A model generated the notes under the pieces. That model had not been told where the DNA came from, ran no database searches, and worked only from the letters and a program-made list of their open reading frames with translations. Source: Balanoglossus misakiensis (Eukaryota; Hemichordata). Taken from it: a DNA stretch of 64,000 nucleotides. The position numbers and the translations under genes were made by a program. This document shows, one piece after another, positions 26,770-51,076 of this stretch; position 1 is the first letter of the stretch, and every line of letters starts with the position of its first letter. Where the stretch lies: NCBI GenBank assembly GCA_040954595.2, contig CM082595.2, forward strand, positions 7,006,001 through 7,070,000, in the 5' to 3' direction.

Positions 26770-26972
26770 TTAAAGGTATACAGTCACCTCCAATTTACAT
26801 ACGCCCATATATGGCTGAAATGACGTATTTGAGGGTTCGAAAATATGTAAAAATCATATGGTGACGCTCTTTTATTCGCGTGTGCCACCCATTGAAAATC
26901 CGTGATTGGCTAGATCTCAAGTTTACCATGGTAACTGTAGCTAAATTTCCATAGGTGACCGTATACCTTTAA
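26770..26972. mobile_element. TTAA-flanked MITE (family 2), copy 2
   Basis: TTAAAGGTATACAGTCAC at the left and GGTGACCGTATACCTTTAA at the right. Its body carries ACGCCCATATATGG and GTGATTGGCTAGATCTCAAG. Directly downstream of WRAP73. Confidence 0.85.
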
Positions 26973-27677
26973 TAGACAGGTAATATTCTATTCAAACTGT
27001 GACTTTTGTTTTGAAAAATCTGTCCTTAATAGAGAGGTGTCCATAATGACAGGTTTCACTGTACATGTAGTTTCTAACTTGGAATGTCCCACACCCTGAT
27101 GTGTAAAGATGGCTCATATGACATGCAAACACCAAAGGACTGATTCTGTCATCATGATTATATTCAGTGTGTCACAAGCTTTATATGATCGGGTCGACTC
27201 ACGGAAAAAACAGCTAATTCAAATAACTTCCCCGAGAAAAAAATATACTTAAAACATGGTAACAGTTACTGCCATGCAACCTTTATTAAATCTGGCATAT
27301 TATTTTTAGTTTTTAGTACTGTTTATTTGAGAAGTTTGGATAAATTCTTGTAAACTTTTTTTGTAAATTTGCTACTGCCAAGTCCATCTCACTGTACAAG
27401 GTTCATTTTGGTAAAGTCTGTTTCACAGACAAGCGTCACTTTGTCCATTTCACAAACAAATAAGTAAACGAGACAATTTTTATGCTGCCACTCATTATGT
27501 AATGCAAGTTCATTTACATACAGTACTCACTGCCACAACATGTTCAAAAGTTAGTGTGAATAATTTTCAATGGTAGCAATCTCATTAAACTGCCAATTTA
27601 GACAATGTCCAAGGGAATTTTTTGACCAACCCAGTGTAACAATTATGAAGATATGTTGCGCAAGCCTTTCAAAAGAA

Positions 27678-27882
27678 TTAAAGGGACAAAGTCTCTCTCT
27701 CGCTGCCCTTTTTCTATCAATTATGTTTGATACAAGACACTGTTTATGTTATGCAGCATGTGGGTATATAGTGAATTAACGTTCAACCAAACACATCTTC
27801 CATCCGCTTGTAGACACGAGAGTGAAAAAACTCGCCAAAATGAATAATCGGTCTCTACCATTTATTCATTTTGTCCCTTTAA
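27678..27882. mobile_element. TTAA-flanked MITE (family 1), internally deleted
   Basis: Left arm TTAAAGGGACAAAGTC through the central palindrome, then an abrupt GTCCCTTTAA end. The right arm is mostly deleted, leaving 205 bp. Confidence 0.85.
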
Positions 27883-27894
27883 CACAGTTGAGTA

Positions 27895-28017
27895 TCACAC
27901 ATCCTCCATGGCAGACAATTGTATATAGCCGTTGATTCTGAGATTATTCAGGGTCTCTTCGTCGAGGAAACATTTTTCATACTCATCGAAGTCGGCAGCA
28001 TCATTTTCCGATCTCAT
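27895..28017 (-). other. Short coding-like frame of unknown origin
   Basis: A 40-residue frame (MRSENDAADFDEYEKCFLDE at the start, ending SAMEDV-stop) with acidic, protein-like composition, bounded upstream by an in-frame TAA. It could be the C-terminal remnant of a gene or transposase. I see no splice acceptor with a pyrimidine tract and no neighbouring exon. Confidence 0.25.
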
Positions 28018-28835
28018 TTCATAGCATGCACTCGCTTATACACAATCTAGCCATGTATACATGTACCGTAGATACTGAATATCCAGCCAATCACAGATTT
28101 TCACATGAGGGCCACCCATAAAAAGTGCACAGCCCCCTCGTATATCCGCAAAAGAGCATATGTAAATTAGATGTTACCATTAACCAATCAAGTGATGGCT
28201 TTTATTCACTCATCAACACATGCCATTGTGTTATTGTTAAAAAGCAAGTATTTTATACTTTTGCTGTTGCTTTTCTGCTGGTAATGAAAGGCCCCCATCC
28301 TTGCCACAAGTTTCACCCACATTGAGTTCATTCTCAAATGAGCTTTGCTCTAATGTATGTAGGGATTTTACAACCCCCTGTGAATTAGTCACTAGCAACT
28401 GCCTTTTAGATTTTTCATAAAATAATCGCTCGACCTTCAGAGAATCTCATTAATGATGCACCAGGTTTATTTTTTTTCTCTCTCTCGTCTCTTTTTCAAC
28501 TATATTTCTTAATGTATATTTTCAAATTGGAGAAATTATGTGATTGTCTTCCTAATTAAGTAAGTTAAAAATGATCAGTGTAAATACTTGAAAGCAAATT
28601 GAAAGGAATAAAATTAGCATTAATCAAGAATCTGTCAAGATGCATGTATGTATGTATTTTTTGAGCTCATCCATCCTATCCTGTCACGTGACTACTCACA
28701 ATTCGAGCGTTGCCACCAACTCGTACATGCAGTTATCAGCTGTGGTTTGTACTAGTAGTAGTATATGTACTAGTATCCATGTAACTGACCCGAGACAACA
28801 GGTTCAACGTTATTAAAGAACCGAGCGGCGTATGC

Positions 28836-41086
<12,251 letters not shown>

Positions 41087-41132
41087 GGTTTTCGACTCAA
41101 TATCAATATCGTGTGGATTAGATTGTTATGAT

Positions 41133-41265
41133 AAACGGGATGGAAGTTCTTTGTGGTTGAACGTTGATTCACTATATATCCACATGTAGAATAACATACA
41201 CGGTGTCTTGTATCAAACACAATTAATAGAAAAAAGGCAGCGAGAGAGAGACTTTGTTCCTTTAA
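41133..41265. mobile_element. TTAA-flanked MITE (family 1), right half
   Basis: From AACGGGATGGAAGTT to the GTTCCTTTAA end. It lies directly after the SLC22 stop codon, so it probably forms part of the 3' UTR. Confidence 0.8.
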
Positions 41266-41443
41266 TTGAATTCGCCTATATTGCCGCGAACAGGCTCCCT
41301 CCCTTACAGTATAGTGAACACCGTGAAGGTCTGAACCTAATGTACCATTCGGGGATGACGTCAGGTAATGCTTCAGGTTAAACATATACCGATGGCACAA
41401 TTGAAAGAAAGAATAGACGTATATCATTTTCTTCTTCTTCAAG

Positions 41444-41598
41444 GTATGGACGATTGAAGTTTATCTTCTCAGATTTGCTTGTCCAATCCGTTTTTTGTTT
41501 TGTGGCGGCACTGTCACCAAACCTTGTCATATTTATGTTGTGTCAGTTCATCATTGGGTTCACCTATCCAGGAATCTTTATTGCAACGTTTGCATATG
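41444..41598 (+). pseudogene. Orphan copy of SLC22 exon 3
   Basis: A 155-bp frame between an acceptor (TCTTCTTCAAG) and a donor (GTAAGA). It has the same length and phases as exon 3 of the SLC22 gene at 32330-32484. It encodes YGRLKFIFSDLLVQSVF, LSPNLVIFMLCQFIIGFTYP and ends FAY. The frame is open and conserved. There is no copy of exons 1-2 between the preceding gene's stop (41086) and this exon, and no later SLC22 exon up to 45,700. It is best read as the remnant of a tandem SLC22 duplicate. Confidence 0.75.
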
Positions 41599-42271
41599 GT
41601 AAGAAAATCTTTATACATTGTATGTATATAAAGTAGGGTAGTAGGAGAAACGAAAGGCGGTATAATCTCTACAACGCTGTTTAGTGAGTCACTGGGTGAT
41701 TTCGGACTAAACTACGCCACTTACCCACACATAAACCATCTTTAAAAGACAAAACAGGCAGCATATGACAGAATCGGAGGTGTTTTCTTCAAGTTTGTTT
41801 AAAGTTTTGAAGCTTCCGGGTTCTGGGTATCCTGTGACATTAGCGTAATATACGCAGTACGCAGTTACGCGCACAGAAAGTCGGGTCAGCTTTCATCATT
41901 CATGACTCAACAAACAAAAATTAAGTTTATAAGTTTGATTTTTATTCTTCATCGGTTTAAGTTTCCAATTTCTCTATCTATGCTAGAAAGCGCTCTTATA
42001 CAGTCGCATTCTGGGCTCTGTTCGTGTGACGAATGGTGGGCTAACTTTAAAAATACAACAGGATGAAATGAATCATTCTGCGGTCAATTGCAATGTTGTC
42101 CGTGTCGTCAGCTAATCAAAGATTATAACCGTCTGGGGACTACATGCCCCCACTTCACACACGACTGACGTAATCAAGCTTTGCGTTATCTGCAAAGTTG
42201 GTCTCGGCAAACACGACAATGCCACGGCTGACAAAAAATGTTCTGCCGATAACCACTGCTTGGCTCAGCGT

Positions 42272-42370
42272 AGTCTCGGTTACCCAGACTCTCTTACTCT
42301 TTCTCTCGTCTCAAGCGCAGCGCCCTCTTGAGACGAGAGAAAGAGTAAGAGAGTCTGGGTAACCGAGACT
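42272..42370. repeat. Perfect 44-bp-arm hairpin
   Basis: Bases 42272-42315 and 42327-42370 are exact reverse complements, starting AGTCTCGGTTACCCAGACTC, around an 11-base loop. The perfect match implies recent origin or active conversion. Not near a gene. Confidence 0.97.
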
Positions 42371-43831
42371 AGGCTCAGCGCTGACCGTCAACCCAGACTG
42401 GACTCTGCCTGCTGAGGGCGCTAGTCACTGCCCCATCCTCGTACCCCGGTTCTCGCGACTGTGCACGATAATACACCAAACAACAGAAATGGGAAAATTA
42501 AGGGACCTCCATGACCAAACTATGGAGTCCTGACTAGACCAACTGATCTCAACTATTGTTTGTGGCTGTACATTAATTAAGACATAAACACATTGTTTGT
42601 CATATTATACAAAGTAACAACCACATTGTTTCTCAGAGTTTTAGACCAGAAATTGCCCCTAAATTATACTATTTTGCTATTGGCTATCCATTCACCTTGA
42701 TTTGAATAAAAAACTTCAATTTTGTGGACTGACATCATACATATTTTATGTACATACATACATACATACCAGTACATACATGTACATGTATACACACATG
42801 CCTGCAAGAACATGCACACATACCATACACAAATATACCGGTATACTGGTACATACACCGTCAATCTTTTATTGGCAAATTACAATTAATCAGAAGCATC
42901 TACACTTGCTGGAAAATGTCTATGTTTACAAAAATATACCGGTACTACATGATTCAATGTAAAATATAAGCTATAATACTATACTTGTTGGCATTTATTG
43001 ATATTTTTTGCTGTAAATTTGGAAATTAACAAGATTATACTTTGTTAATAGTGAGACAGTTGAAGCTGACCTTATTTGACAGTCCCCTCATTACATAGGC
43101 TGTCAACAAATGTCAAAGTGAAACTGAAAAACATATTCTATTTTAAGTTGAGCAGACGGCAACAAAATTCCAATCACTAAAGAATATCAAAAACTTGCGT
43201 ATTAAATAACTCTTGAATTCATGAAGCTGTAGGGCATTTTTTCAAAGGTTTTTAGATTTGAATAGCTGACATGTTGTCAATAGAGACGGCAATTGAACTT
43301 TGACAGTGCCTGGATCTCCACTGTGTTGGGCCACTGTAAGTAAACTCTTTGTTTTGCACCCTCATGCAAATAGTTTTTTGTTTCTTTTGTTTTTTGAAGA
43401 TTTTTGACAAAGACAAAGACTTTCTGACCAGAAATCTCTGTTACAAATTTTACATAATTTGCTCAAATCACCTGCATGGTTGAAGTGTGTGTTATGAACA
43501 ATGATGTTGAAAATTACTACTTTGAAACTTGAATGAATACTTCTCTGAATATTTCTCTGACCAGGATCCAAAATATATAACTTCCATGTATTAAATTTCT
43601 GTGTTTATTTTTCGTTCGGTCACTTATCCATGAACCTTTCAAAACTTTGAGTAGATGCTAAACAAAGAATTCACTTACTTTGGCCTTATTTTACAGATCA
43701 CATGACAAGCATCGTGTTAGCTCCAATGTACTCAAAGCCACACACTGGAACTTGTCTGCAATTTTTTTCTCCTGGTGAACACCAACTCCTTGTATAATTT
43801 GAAGATCTATACATTTATTAGTGTACCTAGA

Positions 43832-44870
43832 TTGAAGCTCTAATATGTGAAGGAATCAACCACTCTTTTACAACAGTTTTTGAAGTATGTTGTACTGGAG
43901 CTGGTGATTTATTGTCTTGTTTTTTAAGTGAATACATACATTTATTGGACGTGCTGTAAATGGGTGGTGGCAAAGAGATTCCAAACTCTGATATCACATC
44001 TACAACACAGTTATGTGACAAGTACTGAGCAGCTCGTACAGTACTCGATCGGAACCAAACTCTGGGATTTCTCCTCTTTTTGCCAGTGGGAGCTGCTCTA
44101 GCTTTGTATGGATAGAATGGATTGAAACTCTAACTTCTGAAGGAATCAACTTATCTGTTACAACACTAAGAGGTATGTTGCATTGAACTTGGTGATTTTC
44201 TGTCTTTTACTTTCAGTCCTCAAACTCAAGCCACACCTTTTTAATTTTCATGTAACAGAAACACACTTTTAAAAAGAATTCTATTGGAAATAACTTAACA
44301 ATTAAACTTTTCTTGGCTTGAAAGATGACCAGAATATTGTGAATACCAATATACTTGTATTAATTTACATGTGACTAATACCACTTATATCACATGTATA
44401 AGGATTGAAGCTCTAACTTGTGAAGGAATATCATCCACTCTTTACAACCATTTTCATATGTATGTTGTACTGAAACTGATGATTTATTGTCTTGTTTTTT
44501 AAGGGAATATATTGAATACATACATATGTGACGTGTTGTAAATGGGTAGTGGCAAAGAGATTCTAAACTCTGATATCACATCTACAACACAGGTACGTGA
44601 CAAGTACTGAGCAGCTCGTACGGTACTCGATCGGAACCAAACTCTGGGATTTCTCCTCTTTTTGCCAGTGGGAGCTACTCTAGCTTTGTATGGATCAAAT
44701 GGATTGAAACTCTAACTTCTGAAGGAATCAACCTCTCTGTTACAACATTAGGTATGTTAAATGTAAAGAAGTTTGTGATTTATTGTCTTGAAATTCTGTC
44801 AGTCCTCAAACTCAACGACTTCTTCATATAACAGAAACACACCCTAAAAAGAATTCTATTGAAAATAGGT
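43832..44870. repeat. Two-copy direct duplication, ~0.46 kb each
   Basis: Copy 1 (about 43832-44290) and copy 2 (about 44403-44870) share GATTGAAGCTCTAA, GTGGCAAAGAGATT, CTCGATCGGAACCAAACTCT and CTCCTCTTTTTGCCAGTGGG in the same order. No coding frame crosses them. They lie 1-2 kb upstream of the GT/NHL gene. Confidence 0.88.
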
Positions 44871-45720
44871 CACTACACTTTTCATGATTTGAATTCATGG
44901 GTCTGAACAATGTCTATGATTCATCAATGTAAAAACTTAATCAGTAATAACTATAAAAGGGACAATTATTTTCCCAAACGCTGTACAGTATAGGTTACAC
45001 AAAATATTAAGTGCATGCATGCACTTTTGGAGATATCGTGAACAGCAAACTGGTGATAGTGTCCTGTGTCAATATTTAACAGATACAACAACAGGTATCA
45101 CATGAAAATCACATGCAGTACTCATGTAAGCCTAGAACCAAACTCGATCAAAGACGTGATTTTGCCTCGTGAGCACTAACTTTCATGTCGTGTGAGAAAA
45201 TTGTCTGCACTTTTACAGCCCTTGTTAGTAGTTACAGTATTTTATTGACAGAAGTGATCATTTCAACAGCCTTCTACCCCTCAAATTCAATGCCTTCAAA
45301 TTATTTGTTGGTATCACAGAGCGAATTTTATCTAAATAAAATTCTACTTTAATATTCTGTCGACAACTGTAAGATTGAGACAATTTGTTTTTGCCAAATA
45401 CGATTATTAAGCTCAATCTTTTCTATCAATCATACGTACACATGATACTATCATGCAGAGTAAGGTTAATATTTAATCGTACATGTTGTGGTCTGGTTTT
45501 ACACAGACAGTGACCTCATTTGACCTTTAGGGAGCTGTCTTTAATACAGTGTCACATCACATACCAGTATACCCTACATCCACTGAATCAACTGCATTGA
45601 TTTTGTCCATTCTCCATACAAATGATACACGATCACATCATCACCACAATCACTGGTCGACTTCTCATATTTATAACTATACCCAGGTACAATATGTTTC
45701 TTCCCAGCAGGAATGTAATT

Positions 45721-48700
45721 ATGTCAGAACCATCTGCAGCACTGGTTGTATTGCAATCATGGGACAAAGAGGCAAAGACTTCCCAACCAACTCAAGCTAT
45801 AATCAAACATCTCAAAGAAAACACACTCCAGTCTGAGAACGTTTCTGAATTCCACTGTACTACCCTTGAAATTGAAGTGAGTGAAGAACAAAAGAAAGAT
45901 GCAAAGAGTGTGAATGTCACTTTGATTCCAGCCAAAAGAAACAAGTGGTTGGATCCAAAGAAAGATCCACCTGGAGAACACTGGCTTGTCAGTCACACAA
46001 TCTACTACCCAGGACTGAAGAAACTGAAAAACATCCAACATGTAGTCGGATATTCTCCACAGACACACAAAGCAGCAGCTGCAATCCACGAAAGTCTCTT
46101 CCCTGAAGCCAAACTTCACCAACTCAGTCTTCCTGACCCACCACCTGTGGCAGCATTAATGGTCATGCAAACCTGGCAGACAGAATCAGAAGATCAGACA
46201 ACAACACCAACTAACAAACTTGTCACTGAATTTCGAGAAGAAAAACTGAAGCCAGATGAAGTTTCTGAATTCCACTGTACCACCCTTGATGTTAAAGTGA
46301 GTGAAGAACAAAAGAAAGATGCAGAGAGTGTTGCTGCTACTTTGATCCCAGCCAAAAGAAGCAAGTGGTTGGATCCAAAGACAGATCCACCTGGAGAACA
46401 CTGGCTTGTTCACCATGGTACATACTTCCCAGATCTAAAGGAACTGAAAAACATCCAACATGTAGTCGGATATTCTCCACAGACTTACAATGCAGCAGGT
46501 GCAATTCATGAAAGTCTCTTCCCTGAAGCCAAACTTCATCAACTCCAACTTCCAGATCCACCTCCTGGAGTATTATTTGTGTATGACGACTGGAACAAAG
46601 AAGATTGTGGCTTGACTGGTTTTCACAGAACTCTTGTACAAGATTTCTGTGCAAGAAAAGGCAAAGAAGAAAAACCTGTTAAAGCCTACTCCACATTTGT
46701 TGGTGTCAAAGCCAGTGATGACCAGAAGGCAGATGCTGCCAAGTGTCGGGTTACATTGATTCCAGCACAACCAAAAGACATCACTGATCAGCCAGATGTA
46801 AAATGGTTGTTCAATCATGAAAGTTACTTTCCTGATCTAAGAAAGTTAGAAAACATCAAGTATGTTGTTGGTTATGCTCCAAAGACCGGATCCGCTGCTA
46901 TAGATATCAGAAAAAAAGTGTTTCCTGATGCACAACTAGTGATGATCAACCATGCCTATGAAGAAAGCAACTGTCTGTTGAAACAACCAAAAGGAAAGTT
47001 AAGTGAAATGATGCTGAAGCTGGCCAGTGAAGCTGATATCATATTTTCAATTGGTCCAAGCATGTATGAGCATTTCCAGAACGAATACCGGGCTACCTTT
47101 GATGGCAGGGAACTACACATGATCCCTCATGAAGAGATTTTCCCCAGACCTGCTGAAGTCTTTTTCAGAAAAGACCCAACGTACCTAGATGGAGTGACTA
47201 CTCACAGCATACTGACATACGGGCAGATTGATACACAAGAAGCCTTGGACAGATGTGAGACAATAGCAGCTGCTATTGGAAGTGCAGCAAACATAGTGAA
47301 AGACTTTCACAACAAACTTCTGAATTGGTCAATACGGGGAGCAGGTGAGGCTGAACTGAAGCATATTCTACAGCAGATGAACAGCAATCATGTAATGGCA
47401 TATCCTCACCCAGATTACTCAGAAAAGACCTTAATGATATCAGTGCATCAATCTCACAGTTGTCTTCCTGTCTCTGTCTACAAGGACTATCCATATAGCG
47501 GTTTAGAATCTATAGCAGTTGGACTACCAACCTATCCTGATGAATATTCCCAGCTTGGAAAGTTAGTCAAGAAATACTTTCCATACCAAGCAGACAGATT
47601 TGTACTGTCACACTCATCTGATAAGATTTCGGAGAAGATAATATGGAGTGTCAAGAACACCAGGTTAGCTTTTGAAGAAGCTAAGGAGCTGAAGAAGGCT
47701 CTCATGGAGTGTGAAGATGTCAACAAGTGTTACGCCAAATTCACCAGTTTGTTGACACCAAAGGACAGACAAAATGTAACAGGTATGTACAGTGTACACT
47801 TTTAGTAAATTATATCCTGTGTCTAGTTAATGATACATACTGGTAATTGTTTCTTTATTTTTCAACTTCAAGAGTAAAATAGTGAAACCTCCACTGACAA
47901 TTGCATGCATCACTGAGATACCATCTTATTTCTAAAAAGTAAACTGAGTTCTGTTGTGCCTACAATTTCTCATTATCTGCAAATCACCATTTACAAACCT
48001 GTTCATTTCTAAAGTAATTAACTTTAAGTGACTACAGATATTAGTAAAATCGAGTGGAGTGGTTGGGAGTAAGTACTAAAGCAGCTAGTGTTGATTTCAC
48101 AAGCTAAAGCACGTTCTTTCTCCTATCTTCAGCTGACACAAAAATTGCAATCCACGTCCAACTGGATGAAACTGCCTATCAGCAACATCGAGCAGAAAAT
48201 GAGGGCCAGAATGAGGAAAGGCAACAGACAGCATCTACAGCTTGGAACAACTGCAAACAACAGTTGAAGAGAAGAGCATCTGATGTGGTATCCAACAGTG
48301 ACGACATCAACAAAGTCAAGAAGGCCTGCACTGAGAATTTGGGTGAAGTGGAAATAGCCAGTATGAAATCAGAGTCTCTGCAAATCACAGCCAACATGCG
48401 TAGACTTTATAATCTCTACAGATTGCGGGGAAGCTGTCTTGAAGATTCAAGAAGTTTAGCCAAGGCATTAGAACCATTCTTGATGACAGATGAAATGACA
48501 GAGGCCAACACAGCTGGAATTCCACTACAGTTGATAGCTACATATGACCAAGCCAGGTTTGATGAACTGGAACTATTCTTTTTGAACAGTAAGTTTTGTT
48601 TATCAGATATAATGCTATAAACCTCTCAGACTATCAAACCAGAAAAAAAAATACAATTCAGGACAATTTACTATGAATCGATTGTTAAGAACAGCACTTG

Positions 48701-51076
48701 ATGGGTTAAATGCTCTCCCAAAGAAACAAAAATCCCTCTGAAATCATCGATGATAGAAATATTAAGCAGTTGATATACCGTACCGTAGATTTCATTTTTA
48801 ACATGTACTAAATGTAAATTACTTTTCTCAATGTATCTTTCAGGAGATGGTGGAGGAATAGGACCAGTGGTATGTGAGGACAGTGTAGACGATGAATATG
48901 TCAATGAGATACTGGCCGAGGTATGCTTTGTAATTTTAACCCTTAAAGTGCCACATCTGATCAATTGCAAGCCCAGCTGCTCTTGTATGATTGTCAATAC
49001 CGGTTGACCCGTTGCGAATCTGGTGACTGTGTGGTATTTGAGCGATGGGTATTATATCATGTGGTCAAGTTTTTTATATATAGTTGTCAAATAATAAAAG
49101 TGTTCATTTCTTCCAATTTCAGATTGACAGAACACACCTGACTTTGCAATGGGAGTTAACAGAAAAAGATTCTGATACTGAACACACTGGCCTGAAACAA
49201 AGTGAGTGATTTTACCATCATTTCAGTCAATGACAACAAAATGCACATTTAGGCTTTATAAATATTCAAAGATTCGAAAAATACTGGCATAAAATGTGTT
49301 CACATATATCCAAATTTTCCTTGACGATACACATTTGACTTGGCGTTGCACTTACACAATACCACATGAACAATGTACATGTAGGAAGGTTTTTGTTGTG
49401 GCCATAAAAATTGATATCTCCTTAAAATAAATTAGGATTGTTAACTTGTAATGATGGAAGAAACAATTGTCAGCCAACCTTAACATTCTACCATACATTG
49501 CACAGTATACCATTTGTTCTTTCTGCATCACCAGTTTAATTTGATGCTTGAAAGATTAATGTGCCAAGACTAAAAACCTGATTTTGTTTGTATTTTGCAG
49601 GTGAGATAATATCCAGGTTGTTGTTCCTTGAGATTGATCCAACACGAGAAATCCAGAAGTCAGCTGACAAATATGCACCTCTGATACTCAACAGTGAGCA
49701 GTGTAAAAGACAGAAAGGAAGACAGTGTGACATCATACAACTTACAGTGAAAATGACCGAGAAAGTTCAGCATATCCTATCTCACAGACCTCAAATCTTA
49801 GAGTTACTGGGTGTTAGAAGGTACCTTACGACTGACACAGAAAGGACTGATTTCAGTGAATCAGGTAATTCGCAAATATGATGCAAACAGCACATTTGCT
49901 TTACAAAGGGAAGTATGTTTGCTGCACTTTGTAACTAAAAGTAATGGGAACATACACAGATATGCACTGTACAACATGAATAAAACTTTATAACTAGTTT
50001 TGCAATAATATCATTCTCTACGTGTGATAATTATGGCACTTAATATATGACCAAGGTTACTTGATATCAATGACACATATTTATCTACATTCTCCATTTC
50101 AGAGTTGGAAGATGAAGTCACACTACATGGCAGACCAATTCATCCCATACCAGCTGAATCTATCAGCTTACAAGCAAAAAGCTTACTACCCTTTGAAGCT
50201 AGTGCAAAGCATCTCAAAGAACTGCAAAAACTATTGGATGGGGCCCTGACAGAGAAGTCTAAAATTCAGACTGAGTCAGTTGGGAATAAGAGAAAGCTAG
50301 TTGGAGAAATCACTAAACTGCAGACTGAGTCAGTTGAGAATAAGAGAAAGCTAGTTGGAGAAATCACTAAACTGCAGACTGAGTCAGTTGAGAATAAGAG
50401 AAAGCTAGTTGGAGAAATCACTAAACTGCAGACTGAGTCAGTTGAGAATAAGAGAAAGCTAGTTGGAGAAATCACTAAACTGCAGACTGAGTCAGTTGAG
50501 AATAAGAGAAAGCTAGTTGGAGAAATCACTAAACTGCAGACAGAGAAAATGATTCTAGAGAATCAGTTGAAAGAAGCACTTCAGGAAAAGTCACTCTTAG
50601 AAGAGCAGTACAAACAGAAACTTGCAAGTGTTGAGAAAGTAGCCACCACACAACTTATGGATGTCATTTCCCTGAAGCAAAGATTGAGAGAATCAGACCC
50701 TAGACACATCCAAGAGTTGGAATCTAAACTTGAGCAACAAGAACAAACCATAACTGCGCTAAAGTCAAAATTATCTAAAATTCAGGATGAGCAATCTGAC
50801 ACTGCAGAGCTGCAACTGAAAACTCTTCAACTGGAAGAAGATGCAAAATTGGAAACTGAACAAGGTGAGATTGATATGAATCTGCTTCGATTATTCCTGC
50901 ATCAAGAAACCCTCGGTCAAATAAAATCTTCCAGCTCACATAGATTATAGAAAATGCAAGTTTTCATTGTTGTAAGAAATAACCAAGTACTTAACATTTA
51001 ATTTCAAATATTTGTAGGCAAACTCACACCATCTGATGTGCCTCTCAAGAAAGATGAAACAGGAGACAAAATATAG
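45721..51076 (+). CDS. GT4-like/coiled-coil part of a multidomain protein (5' portion)
   Basis: Exons: 45721-47782, 48133-48588, 48844-48920, 49123-49201, 49601-49864, 50103-50864, 51018-51076, all GT-AG and in phase. The product has 1,252 residues if it stops at the TAG given by the inserted repeat. Residues 1-141 and 142-282 are two near-identical units that look like the N-terminal half of a GT4 Rossmann domain (VSEFHCTTL, VTLIPAKR, GEHWLVSH, NIQHVVGYSPQT, LFPEAKLHQL). A third copy runs into a full two-lobe domain to about residue 687 (ADIIFSIGPSMYEHF, LTYGQIDTQEA, SGLESIAVGLP). The usual GT4 E-x7-E is degraded (KDYPYSGLE), so activity is doubtful. Then come helical segments and a coiled coil with five 18-residue repeats. 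The ATG at 45721 is chosen because the repeat unit begins just after it and acceptors precede it. Confidence 0.8.
50264..50533 (+). repeat. In-frame 54-bp coding minisatellite, five units
   Basis: Five head-to-tail copies of an 18-residue unit (QTESVENKRKLVGEITK-type). Units 2-5 look identical at the DNA level; unit 1 differs at a few bases. It lengthens the coiled coil without breaking the heptad frame by stops. Probably variable between individuals. Confidence 0.96.

Larger units (their letters stand above)
26973..28835. other. Intergenic region between WRAP73 and the SLC22 gene
   Basis: Apart from the MITE and the short frame listed separately, there is no supportable gene. It includes a fragment of MITE family 2 near 28084-28110 and an AT-rich tract at 28400-28620. 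Confidence 0.5.
41600..45720. other. Gene-poor region before the GT/NHL gene
   Basis: About 4 kb of AT-rich sequence with no supportable exon. It holds the hairpin at 42272, a CATA-like simple repeat near 42750 and the duplication at 43832-44870. The 3' part may contain promoter and 5' UTR introns of the following gene; acceptors occur at about 45686 and 45710. Confidence 0.45.

Noticed and set aside
45622-45720. Upstream start of the GT-like frame at 45622
   Set aside because: The extra 33 residues are not repeated in the later units and contain likely acceptors. The ATG at 45721 fits the repeat boundary better.
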